This document shows positions 22,494-33,800 of a stretch of 64,000 nucleotides of DNA, in pieces. The notes below the pieces were generated by a model. That model searched no databases. It was not told where the DNA came from and saw nothing but the letters and a program-made list of their open reading frames with translations. Each line of letters opens with the position of its first letter. Position 1 is the stretch's first letter. A program made the position numbers and the translations under genes. Origin of the DNA: Myrica gale (Eukaryota; Streptophyta; Magnoliopsida; Fagales; Myricaceae); the NCBI GenBank assembly GCA_963930655.1, contig OZ005603.1, forward strand, positions 22,830,201 to 22,894,200, read 5' to 3'.

Positions 22494-23611
22494 CATGTAT
22501 TGGTATTTATTTCATGTTTTAGTTCATATTATCTTTTGACGATCTTTAATATATTTATGTCATTTTAATTATGTTATTTGTATTTATTAGAACTTAATAC
22601 AATATGTTAATTAATGTTACGTTTCTAATTTCGGTACACTCATTCAAAAAAAATATTGATGTTAGAACTTAACACACTTAAGGTTATTCATATTTTTAAC
22701 TAGCATTGGTTATTTAAAACTTGCTAATAAATTTAATTGTATAAGCTTAAAACATGACAACAACAAAAATCGTAAAAAACCGTTCGGACGTTAAGGTTCC
22801 CGTCCGAAATTTTTAATGTAAGTTTGAACGGTGTCGTATTATATAAAATAAACCGTCCGAACACGGTTTTATATGGTCTGGACGCCTGAAATTCAAAAAA
22901 CCGTTCGGACGATGTTTTTTATATCTTCCAAACGTTGTTGTTTATGATCAGACGTTATCGTCTTTGTATTTCTAAAACGATGTCGTGTAATGTAAGGTAG
23001 TGTTCGGATGGGTATATCGTAGTTCCGACGGTTATGAAATTTTGGCAGCATCAATTCCCTCGAAAACTAATACACGTATGCGTCTGAACTTCCTTTGATG
23101 TGTCTGAACGGTATTCAATAGTATGAAAGTGGAAAAATCACAGACAGTAGAGGAAAAAAGAAAAAACATAGAAAACGAGAGATTTGAGCACGAGAAGCAG
23201 AGACCTGATTTTGGACGTCCAATCTGATTGAATAGGGTGTGAAAGGAGCAGCTCTTTTAGAATTTAATATATGAAAGTATGTGTTTTTCGAAATTTTAGG
23301 GTCTAAAATAATAGTAATGGAGTTTAGGGTTGGTTGTGATGTGTTTATAATGAAGTGTTTATGATTTTGGTTGATTTTGACAAGATTTTGTGGCGAAAAT
23401 AGAGTATGTGCATCAAAGACTTTCTTGTTCGATAATCGCAGTCCGGATGGATTATGTAACGTCCGGACTCTATTTTTGGTTTGGTCCTTTTGCAAAACGC
23501 ATCCGAACATTTATATGTAGGGTTCGGACAGTCCAGTCTAGGTCTGGAGAATACAGGTGAAAATATATCGGGTCCTGAAACAGTCCGGTCTAGGTCTGGA
23601 GACGGGTTTTC
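22494..23611. repeat. TNP2 leader region of CACTA B with motif array
   Basis: 22500-22760 is AT-rich and matches A at 7560-8050. 22780-23110 and 23440-23600 contain GTTCGGACG/GTCCGGAC copies. The stretch 23200-23400 aligns with 6740-6990 (reverse) in element A, showing that A kept this leader while losing the TNP2 that follows. Confidence 0.6.
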
Positions 23612-26600
23612 CGCGTATACCAAGTTATGGGCAGATGCTAAGCGAGAGTTGTATCACGAGTGTAAGAAGTACTCGAAGTTATCTTTCGTTTTTAGGTTAC
23701 TTCATGTGAAGTCAGAGAATAATTTAACTGTAAAGGTGTTTGAAGATTTGTTGGGCTTGATAATAGATGTCCTGCCAAAGGGGGAGACATTTTCTAAATC
23801 TTATTATGAGTCGAAAAAGTTAAGAAATAATTTAGGATTTTGCTGCGATAACATGCATGCATGCTTAAATGACTGTGCACTGTTTTGGAAGGAGCACAAT
23901 GAGTGACAAGAGTGTCCGGTGTGGGGGGGAATCGAGGTGGAAGTACAGTCAGAATAGCAAATCAAAGGTTCCTCAAAAAGTGTTGTGGCTTTTTCCTTTG
24001 AAACCGAGGTTACAGAGATTGTTTCTATCAAGGAAAACGGCAACAGACATGCGGTGGCACCAAGAGAAGTGTGTGGTTGAAGATGGGGTGATAAGGCATC
24101 CTGCAAACTCTGGGGTATGGAAGGACGTCGATAAGAAGTATGAATGGTTTGGTCGGGAATCTCGGTACGTCTGATTGGGTATGTCATCTGATGGGTTCAA
24201 TCTATTTGGCAACATGAGCTTATCGTATAGTATATGGCCAGTTGTACTTATTCAATACAATTTTTCACCATGAAAATGTATGAGGATTCAAGTTTCATGT
24301 TGTCGTTGCTTATTCCGGGTCCAAGAAGTCCTTGGAATGATATCGACGTCTAATTGCAACCATTGGTAGATGAGTTGAAGGAGTTATGGGAAAATGGAAT
24401 GCAGACGTACGACGTGGCTCTATCAAGTTCATTCAAGTTACATGTTGCTTTGCTTTGGACAATAAATGACCTCCCGGTTTATAGTATTCTCTATGGTTGG
24501 AGTACGAAAGGATGGTTAGCATGCCCTAATTGCCATGCGCACCCAACGTCATTTTGGTTGAAACATTGGGCAAACATTATTTTTTGGGATATCGCTTGTA
24601 TTTGCTGGCGACACATGGGTGAAGGCATGATGTCGACAAATTTGACGATAAAAAAGAGTTTAGAGCAGCGCCTGAAGAAGTCACTGCAGAGGAGAAACTT
24701 CAACAACTTGAATCGGTACCATTATTTTCGTTTAGGAAGACTCGGTAGAAGAGAAAACGGGCTGACAATGTACATCTCATTTGAGTTGCCGTACTGGTCA
24801 AAGTTAAAACTTCGACATAATTTGGACGTCATGCACATCGAGAAGAATATTTGTGACAATGTGTTGGGAACTTTGATGAACGTTGATGGTAAAACGAAGG
24901 AAGGACAATTCTAGTGCTCGGGGGGACTTGGCATTAATGGGCATTAAAAAGGAGTTGCATTTGCAAGTTCGGGGTCAACGGAAGGTGATGCCTCAAGCAT
25001 TATTTACTTTAACGAAGGATGAACGTAAGAAGTGTTATGAATGGCTGAAGGGTGTCAAGTTTCTCGATGGATACGCCTCTAACATATCCCAGTGCATGAA
25101 TATAAATGAAGGGAAGATAATGGGTATGAAGAGTCACGACTCACACGTCTTGTTGCAGCGAGTGTTACCGACAATAATACACAAGTTGTTAGGAAACGAA
25201 GTATGTAAGGCGTTGACTGAGTTGAGCTTATTATTCAGAGACTTGTGCTCAAGAACAATACGTTTAGACGTTGTGGACCAGTTAGAGAAGGACATTGGAA
25301 TGATTCTTTGCAAGTTGAAACATACATTTCATCCATCATTTTTTACTATTATGGTTCATTTAGTTGTTCATTTACCTCAAGAGATGAAACTTGGGGTCCA
25401 GATCAATATCGGTGGATGTATCCAATGGAGAAGTATATGGGGAAGATGAAGCATTTCGTTAAGAACAGGGCACGGTGTGAGAGCTCAATAGCATATAATT
25501 ATATGTTAATTGAATGTCTAACTTTTTGCTCGATGTATCTTGGGACAGTTGAGATGAGATTTAATATAAAAGACCGGAATTATGCCGGCATGGATGATCG
25601 AAGTTGTCATTTTTCTGTGTTTACTCAAAGTGTTCTACCGCTGGGAGCTGGTAGGGGTCAAGATTTGAATAGAAATGAATTTACAAAAGCGCAGTGGTAC
25701 ATACTCAACAACTATTCAGAAATTAGCCAACATATAGAGTAAGCGCTTATAAGAATATTTGCTCACTTAAACACTTATCAGTTCATTATATTTTAATTTA
25801 TTATAAAATATCTTATTTCTTTATAGCGAGCACTTGGAAGAGATGAAGAGGAAATCACCAATAAATGTTGATAGGAGGCACGAATAAGAATTTTCGTTAT
25901 GCTTTAGAACTCGGGTATTTATTTTTATTTTTCCCTATTATATGTTTAATTTTAAGTGATCTTTATTTTTAGATTCAAAGTTAACACGTGTTTACTATTT
26001 TAGGTTCAAACTATGCGCAATGAAAATTCTAGCTCGGTGTAGGATGATTTGTATGCATTAGCATCCGATCCGGATCAACGAGCACTTTGTTACTCTGGGT
26101 GTGTAGTGAATGGAGTTAGGTTTCACACGGTCTTTCGTGAACAGTGTCGTAACACTTAGAATAGTGGTGTGGTTGTTCCGATGGACCAGGTCGTGAATAT
26201 TTAAGCGTTGCGTTATTTACGGGGGAATTTAGTTTATTTACTAAAATGTAACAGGTTTGACTTGAGAACTCAAAATTTAGGTCTTGATAAAAGTGGTCTG
26301 TTTTCTTAGTATTAACACATCTTGAAAGTGATACAAAGATTAGTCGTTCGTGCTAGCTTCTCAGGGGAATCAAGTGTTTTATATCGATCATATGAAGTTG
26401 GGCGGCTACTGGAAGATTGATCAAAAGATTACCCTAGAAACACGTATGATATTCCACCTATTGAGGAGGAAGCTAGTGAAGATGGAGAAGGACCGTCGAA
26501 CCATGAAGCATATGATCTCGTTGATTAGAAATGATGTCGAGGCTTATGTGCCGGTAACCGATGAGAGTGGTCCACAACAACGTGAAGTAGAAGGAAGCGA

Positions 26601-26664
26601 TGATTCCTCGGAATCGTTCAGCGAAGAGTGTAGTGATTCTGAAGAAAATGACTCCGAGGACTAA
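23612..26664 (+). pseudogene. TNP2 transposase (Transposase_21) of CACTA B, broken
   Basis: The catalytic CACTA transposase. Recognisable in order: N-terminal ELYHECKKYSKLSFVFRLLH and LPKGETFSKSYYESKK; the zinc-site area CGGESRWK; PQKVLWLFPLKPRLQRLF; DGFNLFGNMSLSYSIWPVV; LVDELKELWENGMQTYD; LKLRHNLDVMHIEKNICDNV; a DUF4218 block (VDQLEKDIGMILCKLKHTF, YRWMYPMEKYMGKMKHFVKN); and a DUF4216-like exon (VFYIDHMKLGGYWKIDQK) ending in an acidic tail. Introns are likely near 25743-25825 and 25900-26000. Breaks include TGA at the end of KEHNE (about 23904), a frame change in the G-run near 23928-23934, a TGA after SRYV, TGA at a Trp position near 24271, TAA near 24350, and a phase change near 24900. Non-functional. 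Confidence 0.85.
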
Positions 26665-26779
26665 AGTAACTTTATCATTTCAATTAAATATGTGTTTCTA
26701 TTTTATATTCCTTTTAAGTAACACAATTCATTGTGTCTTTTTTCTCTAATATTGATTTATTTGGTCACTAGAGGACGTA

Positions 26780-28420
26780 ATGTCAGTTGGAGGGAAACGA
26801 CTTCGGTGCGATTCATCAGTTCAAGCTGAGAGTAGTCCAGGTACACTAGCAGTGTCAAGTCCATCGCTTAAGGATAGGAATGAATTACCATCCCCTACCA
26901 TAGCCAGTCCAGTAGGCATCTAGAGTAGTTGTGCGTGTAAGTATCTTACACCGTCAATCTTTATTAAATATTATGACTTTTAAATTTATATGCTTAACTG
27001 AATTTTAAATTTATTGTTCTTCATTTGTAGCGACGTCCGGAATCAGACACGTTCGAGGTAGTATGCGCGAGATTGCCTCACTCAAGGATCGTACCGGAGG
27101 AAAGCTGACCGTCCATATCCCTAATGGACATATTTGCGGTGATGACAAGGCGTCCTCAATGCTCTCGAGTCATATTGGTGCGCTCGTTTCGACAACATGA
27201 CCCATTTGAGATGAGTAAGTGGAAGGAGGTCCCCGACGGAGTTAAATCTTATGTGATGAACCGAGTGTTGGTATGTATAATTTATTAAATTTTAATTGTT
27301 GAAACTTTTTTGCGTTTCTAACTGTTATATATGTTAATGATGACTTCCAACTAGATTACAACCGATGAACACAGGGTATAGGACTCACAGAAATAGAATG
27401 TTACAGCATTACTCAGAGTTCAATTCCAAAGAAAAGGAGTTATAGCACTCGTATCCCGATACGAACAAGGAAGAATGGACTCGTAATTCTGATTTATTCG
27501 CGTGCGAGGAATTTCAGGTTAAACATTTTTATTCTATTATGCACGTTTATTTTAGCTATATCCATAATTGTCGTAACAATTGTAAATGTAAAACACAGAG
27601 GATGAGTACAATCAATATGGAGAATAGAACCAAGCTAAAGATTGTACACACATCAGGAGCGAGGTCCTTCCAACGCGCTAGAGCGATGAAAGTAATAAAT
27701 TTACATTTTTATTATTTATTATTTAAATAAATGACTTAGGTATTTTAATATGCATGTTCTATATTTCTTTTAATGTACAGAAAAATTCAGAATCTGATGA
27801 AATTAGTCCTTCGTTGCTTTATTAAAAGACGCATACTAATAAGGATGACATGTGGACTTCAGAAGATGCAAGAGAGAATTTTGTAAGTTATAACGTTAGA
27901 TTTAATTATGCATTCGATTGTGTTTATATTTCATATGTACTAATTTTATCTTCTTTTCTAATTTTGTAGGAAAAAATGGAGGCGTTACAGTTGCAGCACG
28001 AGTCAGAAGGAAACTCATACACCGAAGTGGAAATCTTCACTGAGGTGTTGGGAAAGAAAGTGGGTTATGTGCGAGGTTTAGGCCGTTCAGCATCGTCCGT
28101 TGATTTGTTCCGGAGATTGGAGGAGGACAGATTACAGATTGAGGAGATGAGGTCTAGACAGTTGGAATATGAAGCGCTTCTGGTCAAGCGGTCAGATATA
28201 GAGCAAACGATGCGATAGCATCTGCAGATGATGGAGGAGCAGCAACGGAAGAAAGATGAAGAGCTGATGAGATGATGGCGGAGCAACAACGGAAAAAAGA
28301 CGAAGAGCACCAGAAGATGATGCAGGAGCAGCAAACGAACCTAGTGGAACAACAAGAACGGAGGATGCAACTAATGACAGAGCAGATGCTTGAGCAGCTG
28401 ATGGAGCAGATCATATAGAT
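26780..28420 (+). pseudogene. Transposase_24 (ptta/En-Spm) gene of CACTA B, broken
   Basis: Multi-exon gene downstream of TNP2. Exon 26780-26937 encodes a Ser/Pro-rich start (MSVGGKRLRCDSSVQAESS). Exon 27031-27272 covers the GGKLTV-IP-G block and the W-EVPDGVKSYVMNRV block typical of the domain. Later pieces lie at 27355-27520 and 27595-27690. The final exon (27970-28420) encodes VLGKKVGYVRGLGRSASS, a family hallmark near the C-terminus, followed by a Glu/Gln/Arg-rich coiled coil (MMEEQQRKKDEE). In-frame stops occur in the first exon (TAG near 26922), in the third, and at 28216-28218. Introns are short and AT-rich. Probably an element-encoded DNA-binding partner; the role is not proven. Confidence 0.7.
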
Positions 28421-29309
28421 GCAATCTCGTTAGACACTGAAACGAAAATTTGGGTATATCTATGTATTTTACTACTTTGTCAGTACTTATCGATTATGTA
28501 TTTTATTTACTTTTAATAACGATTGCATATTTGTAGATATTTTATTTATTATGAGTAGTGAATATTTTTTCTATTTATATTATTAGATATTTTATTTATT
28601 ATGAGCAGTGAATATCTTTCTATTTATATTATTACTAAATATTTTTTAAATTTTAATTAAATTAATTCAAATATATAGAAAATCGTTCGAACGGTAAAAA
28701 ATGTCGTCCTCACGATTCTTTTACATTGATAACATGTGCACGCATAACTATCCGTTCGCACACTTTGCTTTAAATTCTTCCGTATGAACGGTTGTTCTCG
28801 CGTTGACACGCTCTTTAAAATAGAAACCGTGCGCACGATACACCAACATGTTCAAACGTTTTCAACAGAACAAGCGTCCGAACTGTATACTTAATGGTTC
28901 GAAAGGAGTTTGCAAATGACAAATAACTTTTCATCATAAATGAAACAATGGTGTGGAAATCTTCATGAAAGAGTCCGGACGTTATATATTACCGTGCGGA
29001 CGATGTTATGCAACCGTTATATATCACTTGTCCGAACGTATAGAGAGTACGTTTGCACAGTTAATGACAACGGATTGACTGTACTGGGCATGACGATTTT
29101 CAATTTCGTCAGTATTGCGCAAAACTGTTCGGACTGTATTTTAAACCGTTCGAACGGTTTCGAGCGACAGAACACCAAAATCGTCACCTAAAATCTTAGC
29201 TGACGGGTTTTAGGTGACAAACCGGTTTGTCATCCAAAACAATAGCTGACGAACTGAGCACTTTGGGTGGAAAATTTTTTTGTCACCCAAAGTCTGTTTT
29301 CTTGTATTG
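28421..29309. repeat. 3' subterminal repeats and terminus of CACTA B
   Basis: After an AT-rich 3' part with a duplicated TTTTATTTATTATGAG(T/C)AGTG phrase (28541-28620), GTTCGAACG/GTCCGAACG copies run from 28680 to 29160. The last ~130 bp contain alternating GTCACC(T/C)AAA and TTTAGGTGACAAA pieces that can fold into a hairpin, ending TTTTCTTGTATTG at 29309. Confidence 0.65.
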
Positions 29310-29699
29310 TCGTATTCAATTACTAGTCAGTCATATTACCCAACAACTTTAAACTTTCCACACACAAAAAAAAGACCTGCTCACTGCAAAATTAGAAACG
29401 AGGTTTTGTCTGTTAATTATTGTAGAAACAAAGTGAAAACTGACCTAATTTAAAAGTTTAAATCAAATGACACTAATTAATTATGATTGAAGGCTGTGAC
29501 AGCGAATGTTGCATCTAATCATGAAATGAACCTGTAAGCATGGATCTAATTTATTCAATTAGCTCAAAGAATTGGAAGACGAGGATGTTGCCTAACTATC
29601 AAAATTTCATAATTAAAATTAGGGATGTACACAGATCGGATCGGTTGTATCTGAGACCGACCCGATTGCGACAGATATATGAACCCGACCATCATCGGC

Positions 29700-30860
29700 T
29701 GGGTCGAATTCAGGGTTTTTTTTAAGTTTAGTTTCCCTTTTTCCAGTAATTTCCATTCATAGTGTTGGACTTTTTGCTTTGGACTTCCCTTTTCCAATAA
29801 ATTCCTTATTTAGTGTTGGGCATCACTTTTTTTCTTTTATTCCTAACTTCTTTTGCTTTGGGCTTCCATTTTCCAGTAATTTCCTTTCTTAGTGTAACTA
29901 ATTTCTTTATTGATGAAAAATAAAAAGACATGGGACCATCCATGGGAATGGAGAAAAGAAAGCTTGTTTGAATCAAATCCGCAACAACCTCGTAATGATC
30001 ATTTTGAACCTGCAAGAGCATTGGTACAACTCATCAATTTCATTACAATGGGGATGAAGTCGACTAAAAGCACAGATATCATCAACAAATACACAAATAA
30101 AGGAAATCCAAGAGGCACAGACAAGCAAATACATTCCCAAAACCTCCATTTGGTTGCCAAGAAAGCCTTTCAAAAGATAACAAACCAAAATCCTTCTATG
30201 TTGAATTAGTTTCATAAATCACAACCTTAAACTGCAAGGTATAGTAGCACAACAAAGCATAAAGATTAAAAAAATCTTTGAAAAAGATTCAATTGGACAA
30301 CAAAGAGCAAGAAATTATGCAAGATGAATCAGCTTTTCAGTGCATAAAACATCAGTAAGCCTTCACTTTGAGACACTTGAACTGCAAAAATACTTGAGCA
30401 AAAGACCCCATTATGCAAATTTATAACATATCCAAAACCCACACTTACCCTTTACATTGAGTAGAAAACCCAAAATAGAAGAATCTTAGAGAGCCCACCA
30501 GATCACCAACCAAAACAACATGAAAGACTAATCAAGTCCCTACTTCCACGCACAATCAGCTATATTACAAAAATGATGTGCTCAAACATCAAAAACACAG
30601 GTAACCGAACCCAAACAAAGACACAGAAAAAACAGCACCCACTAGCTAGGGAAAGCACAAACTACCAAATACCTTATATTTTCACTCATCCATTAGAACA
30701 CATTTACCATAAAATCCCTTCGTTCACCCAAATTATAACAACAAAACAAGAAAACAAGAGGCAGAATAAGTCAGACAAGGAATCTAAAATTCAAGAAAGA
30801 GAGAAACATAGACAGATCTCGAAGTCCCAGAAAAGCAAAAGAAAGGAATCAAACTAAACT
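29700..30860. other. Left body of the hAT element, no recognised gene
   Basis: 29735-29900 has three irregular copies of a TTTTCCAGTAATTTCC...TTAGTGTTGG phrase. Minus-strand 30860-30560 has the T-rich look of a plant 5' UTR or intron, so captured host sequence is possible, but no exon can be supported. Confidence 0.35.
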
Positions 30861-30869
30861 TATCGTTTA

Positions 30870-33800
30870 ATTTATCGTTTCATAAACTTTCCATAATCTT
30901 TTCATAAAATCATTGCATAAAAATTCTCTTTAGAAAAATTCATGCAATGCACATGCCATGTCATGCTCGATCAAAATCTCATGCAGTGCAATGCACATGC
31001 AGTGTGTCATTCCAGTTTTGAAAAGAACCACTTACGGTTTCCACTTACTAGTTCCACTTACACTTGGTCTCCTTGATAATGTATAAAGACACGTAGATCG
31101 CCTACAAGCGATTCAAACATTTCTTAGCATTAAGAAATAAGTACGTAATCATATAAATTAAATATTTGCATTTTAAAATCGGTTATCAACCAAAGATATA
31201 TTTCTGAAAATATAATATTATTCTCAAAGTTTTATATAGAATTCTTTATTAATTAATTTTATTAAATTTTCTAATCTAGCAAGCTAATTACACTTTAATC
31301 AAATCTTAATCTTTCTTTTATCACATATATTACACTAAGTCTTTAAGTTTCACCAATTACTAACCCTAATCATATTTAATCTTTGGCTTGACATTAAACC
31401 TCTATGTAACCCGAAATATAGGCTATCTTATTCACCCTAAGTTTCGGCCAACCTAATTAATTTCTTCAATCAATACTTAACACCACAAAACTTTGCTAAT
31501 TCTTTTAATCCGAATCTTTAAACTTATCATCTATGTTTTTCTCTTACTAATATGACGGGTTTTATGATTGAGCTTAAATCTTCTAACTTATTTAGTCATA
31601 ACCCTAATTTTATGTATCCATCACATGTAAATATATTTTCATCTATTATAAGCTTGCAATTAGGGTTCCCTTTCATTAGGTCATTCGGCCAACATCAAGT
31701 TCATGTGTTCTTTGATCACAATTTCATCTTCAATGGTGATCTCATCCTCCATTTCTCAGATTCACAACCTAGGATCTACAAATCACAAGATAAACTCAAG
31801 ATCTAGCAACACATCATAATCGGCCAGTACCTATTAATCACAAAACAATTAGGTTTTCTTTTGAATCTTTCGATTTGCATGCATCTTCTACATTTCATGA
31901 TTAATATCATGCATAGGGTTACCAAACTTACACATATTATGGCCAACCAACAAATCTACACATATACAAAATCATACTTGAAGATCTAGGGTACACATGG
32001 TTCGGCCAATCACCAAATATCACATTTTTTCATGCCAAAATCGCAACATGCACTTCCCTTTGCATTTTATAACCTAACTAGCATGCATTAACTTCATATC
32101 TTCATCATATACAACCAACAACATCAGATCTACACTTTAGGAACTTCAACAATAATAGATCTATGGAAATATCCAATTTACATTCGACCAAACACAACAT
32201 AAGTCTAGATCTAAACTTATCTAACATACATTGTTCAATCCTTGCATTTTTCCAACATCCAAACTTAGATCTCATGTTTATATGGCCAGATCTAGCATTA
32301 TACCTTAGGGTTGATTTCATAACCTCAAGATCTAACAACACTCAAGACACTAACTCAAGATCCTATCATGATACATTCGGCCAACACCATATTAAAAACC
32401 AACAACCCACATCTGGCCTTACCTTGATGATTATCACAAGCTTGAGTACCTAGCACAATAAAATACCCTAGGTTAGAACTTATGAAGAACTTTAAGCAAG
32501 AACACTAAATAGAATCGAGCCTACCTCTACCTTCACCAAACGTTTACCAAAACTCTTCCTTCTTCCAACTTTTGGTTCACCCTCCTTAGAGTAGTTCCAA
32601 GCTTGATTTGAGGTGCTAAAGTGGGTTTTATGGTGGGGGGAAAATATGGTAAGCTTGAATGATTTAGTTATAAGGAAATGAACTAAACTTCTTCAAGAGA
32701 AAGGTGGCTAATGGGTAGGGTTTTCAAAAGAGGAAAATGGTGTTGCATAATGTGAGGATTCGGTCACCACAAAGAAAGGTCTAAACTTGAGCTTTTGGAG
32801 TGTGATTTAGGATGTAAAAGGGAAAAGAACAAGGCTTGATCTTAGAGGAAGGATTCGGTCAATAGGAGAAAAAGAGAGGAGTTGGGAGAGATGAAGTGTT
32901 CGGCCAAGTGAGGAAATGATGAAATGAAATGGTGATTTTCGGCCAATGCTCATTCAATTGTGAAGTGTGAGAGAATGAGTCTCCCAAGGTGAGTTATGGC
33001 TATGACACATGACAAGGACAAAGTGGAATTGACAAGAGAGAAACTTTGAAGGAGAAAAGGGGATGAATGAGGGCCTTGGCCGACCAAGCATGGATTCTAT
33101 CTTCTCTCTCTTCTTTTCACTTTTTCCTCACATCAACTCTTGTCCCCTAAAGCTATGATCTTCAAATTGATTTTCCTCCTTTCTCCTCTTGATCTTCACG
33201 TGAACTCATCATTCTCCCTTGCTTTTTCTCTCTTTTCACTTCCATTGAGTTGTCTTGTCAATTAAGTGCTCTTACAACTTCACATGGGTTCATGGCTTTT
33301 GGCTTTTCCATTCTCCTTATACACTTCACGTAAATGACCTCCTCTTTACTCTCATTTATTTTGTTTGGTTGTATTGCAACTAACTTAGTTACTATCCCAC
33401 AACTAACCTTCCATGTAGTTACTATGTCACCTAACTTATCTCCTATAAGCTCTCTAGCTTATCTAGTTTAATCACTTAGCTTATCACCTCATAAGCATGA
33501 TCTCTTATCTTAAGATAATGGCTCTAGCCTATCTCTACAATAGCCACAATGACTTATTACCTAAAAAGTTTCCACTTACTTATCATTATGCTTGCTTATC
33601 ACCATGATAAGCAAGTGTGCTTATCATTTTAATATCTCTTAAACTTTATCATGTCTAATAACTTATCATCTTTTATTCTAATGATAATTCAACTTATTAA
33701 CTTAGGTCACATAATAATAATAATAATATATGTCACCTATTAATGACACACAAAATATTCAATACTTAAAGAAATTCACGATTTTATTCCATTTAATTAT

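Larger units (their letters stand above)
17900..29309 (+). mobile_element. CACTA (En/Spm-like) element B, both ends in window
   Basis: The left end CACTACAAGAAATATAG begins at 17900. The right end on the opposite strand reads CAATACAAGAAAACAG from 29309. Both run into GGTGACAAAA sequence, so the TIRs are related though the right one has A for C at position 3. Flanking triplets (CCA at 17897-17899, TCG at 29310-29312) do not match, so the 3-bp target duplication is lost or altered. Gene order is coiled accessory gene, PF20167-like gene, TNP2, then Transposase_24, separated by GTCCGGAC-motif arrays. All genes carry several breaks, so the copy is dead as an autonomous element. A 199-bp MITE is inserted at 20745-20943. 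Confidence 0.85.

Noticed and set aside
23115-23510. 131-codon minus-strand frame in the TNP2 leader
   Set aside because: It lies in non-coding leader sequence that aligns with element A without frame conservation.
28065-28414. Cys/Ser-rich minus-strand frames opposite the Transposase_24 coiled coil
   Set aside because: Antisense shadow of Glu/Gln-rich repeats on the plus strand.
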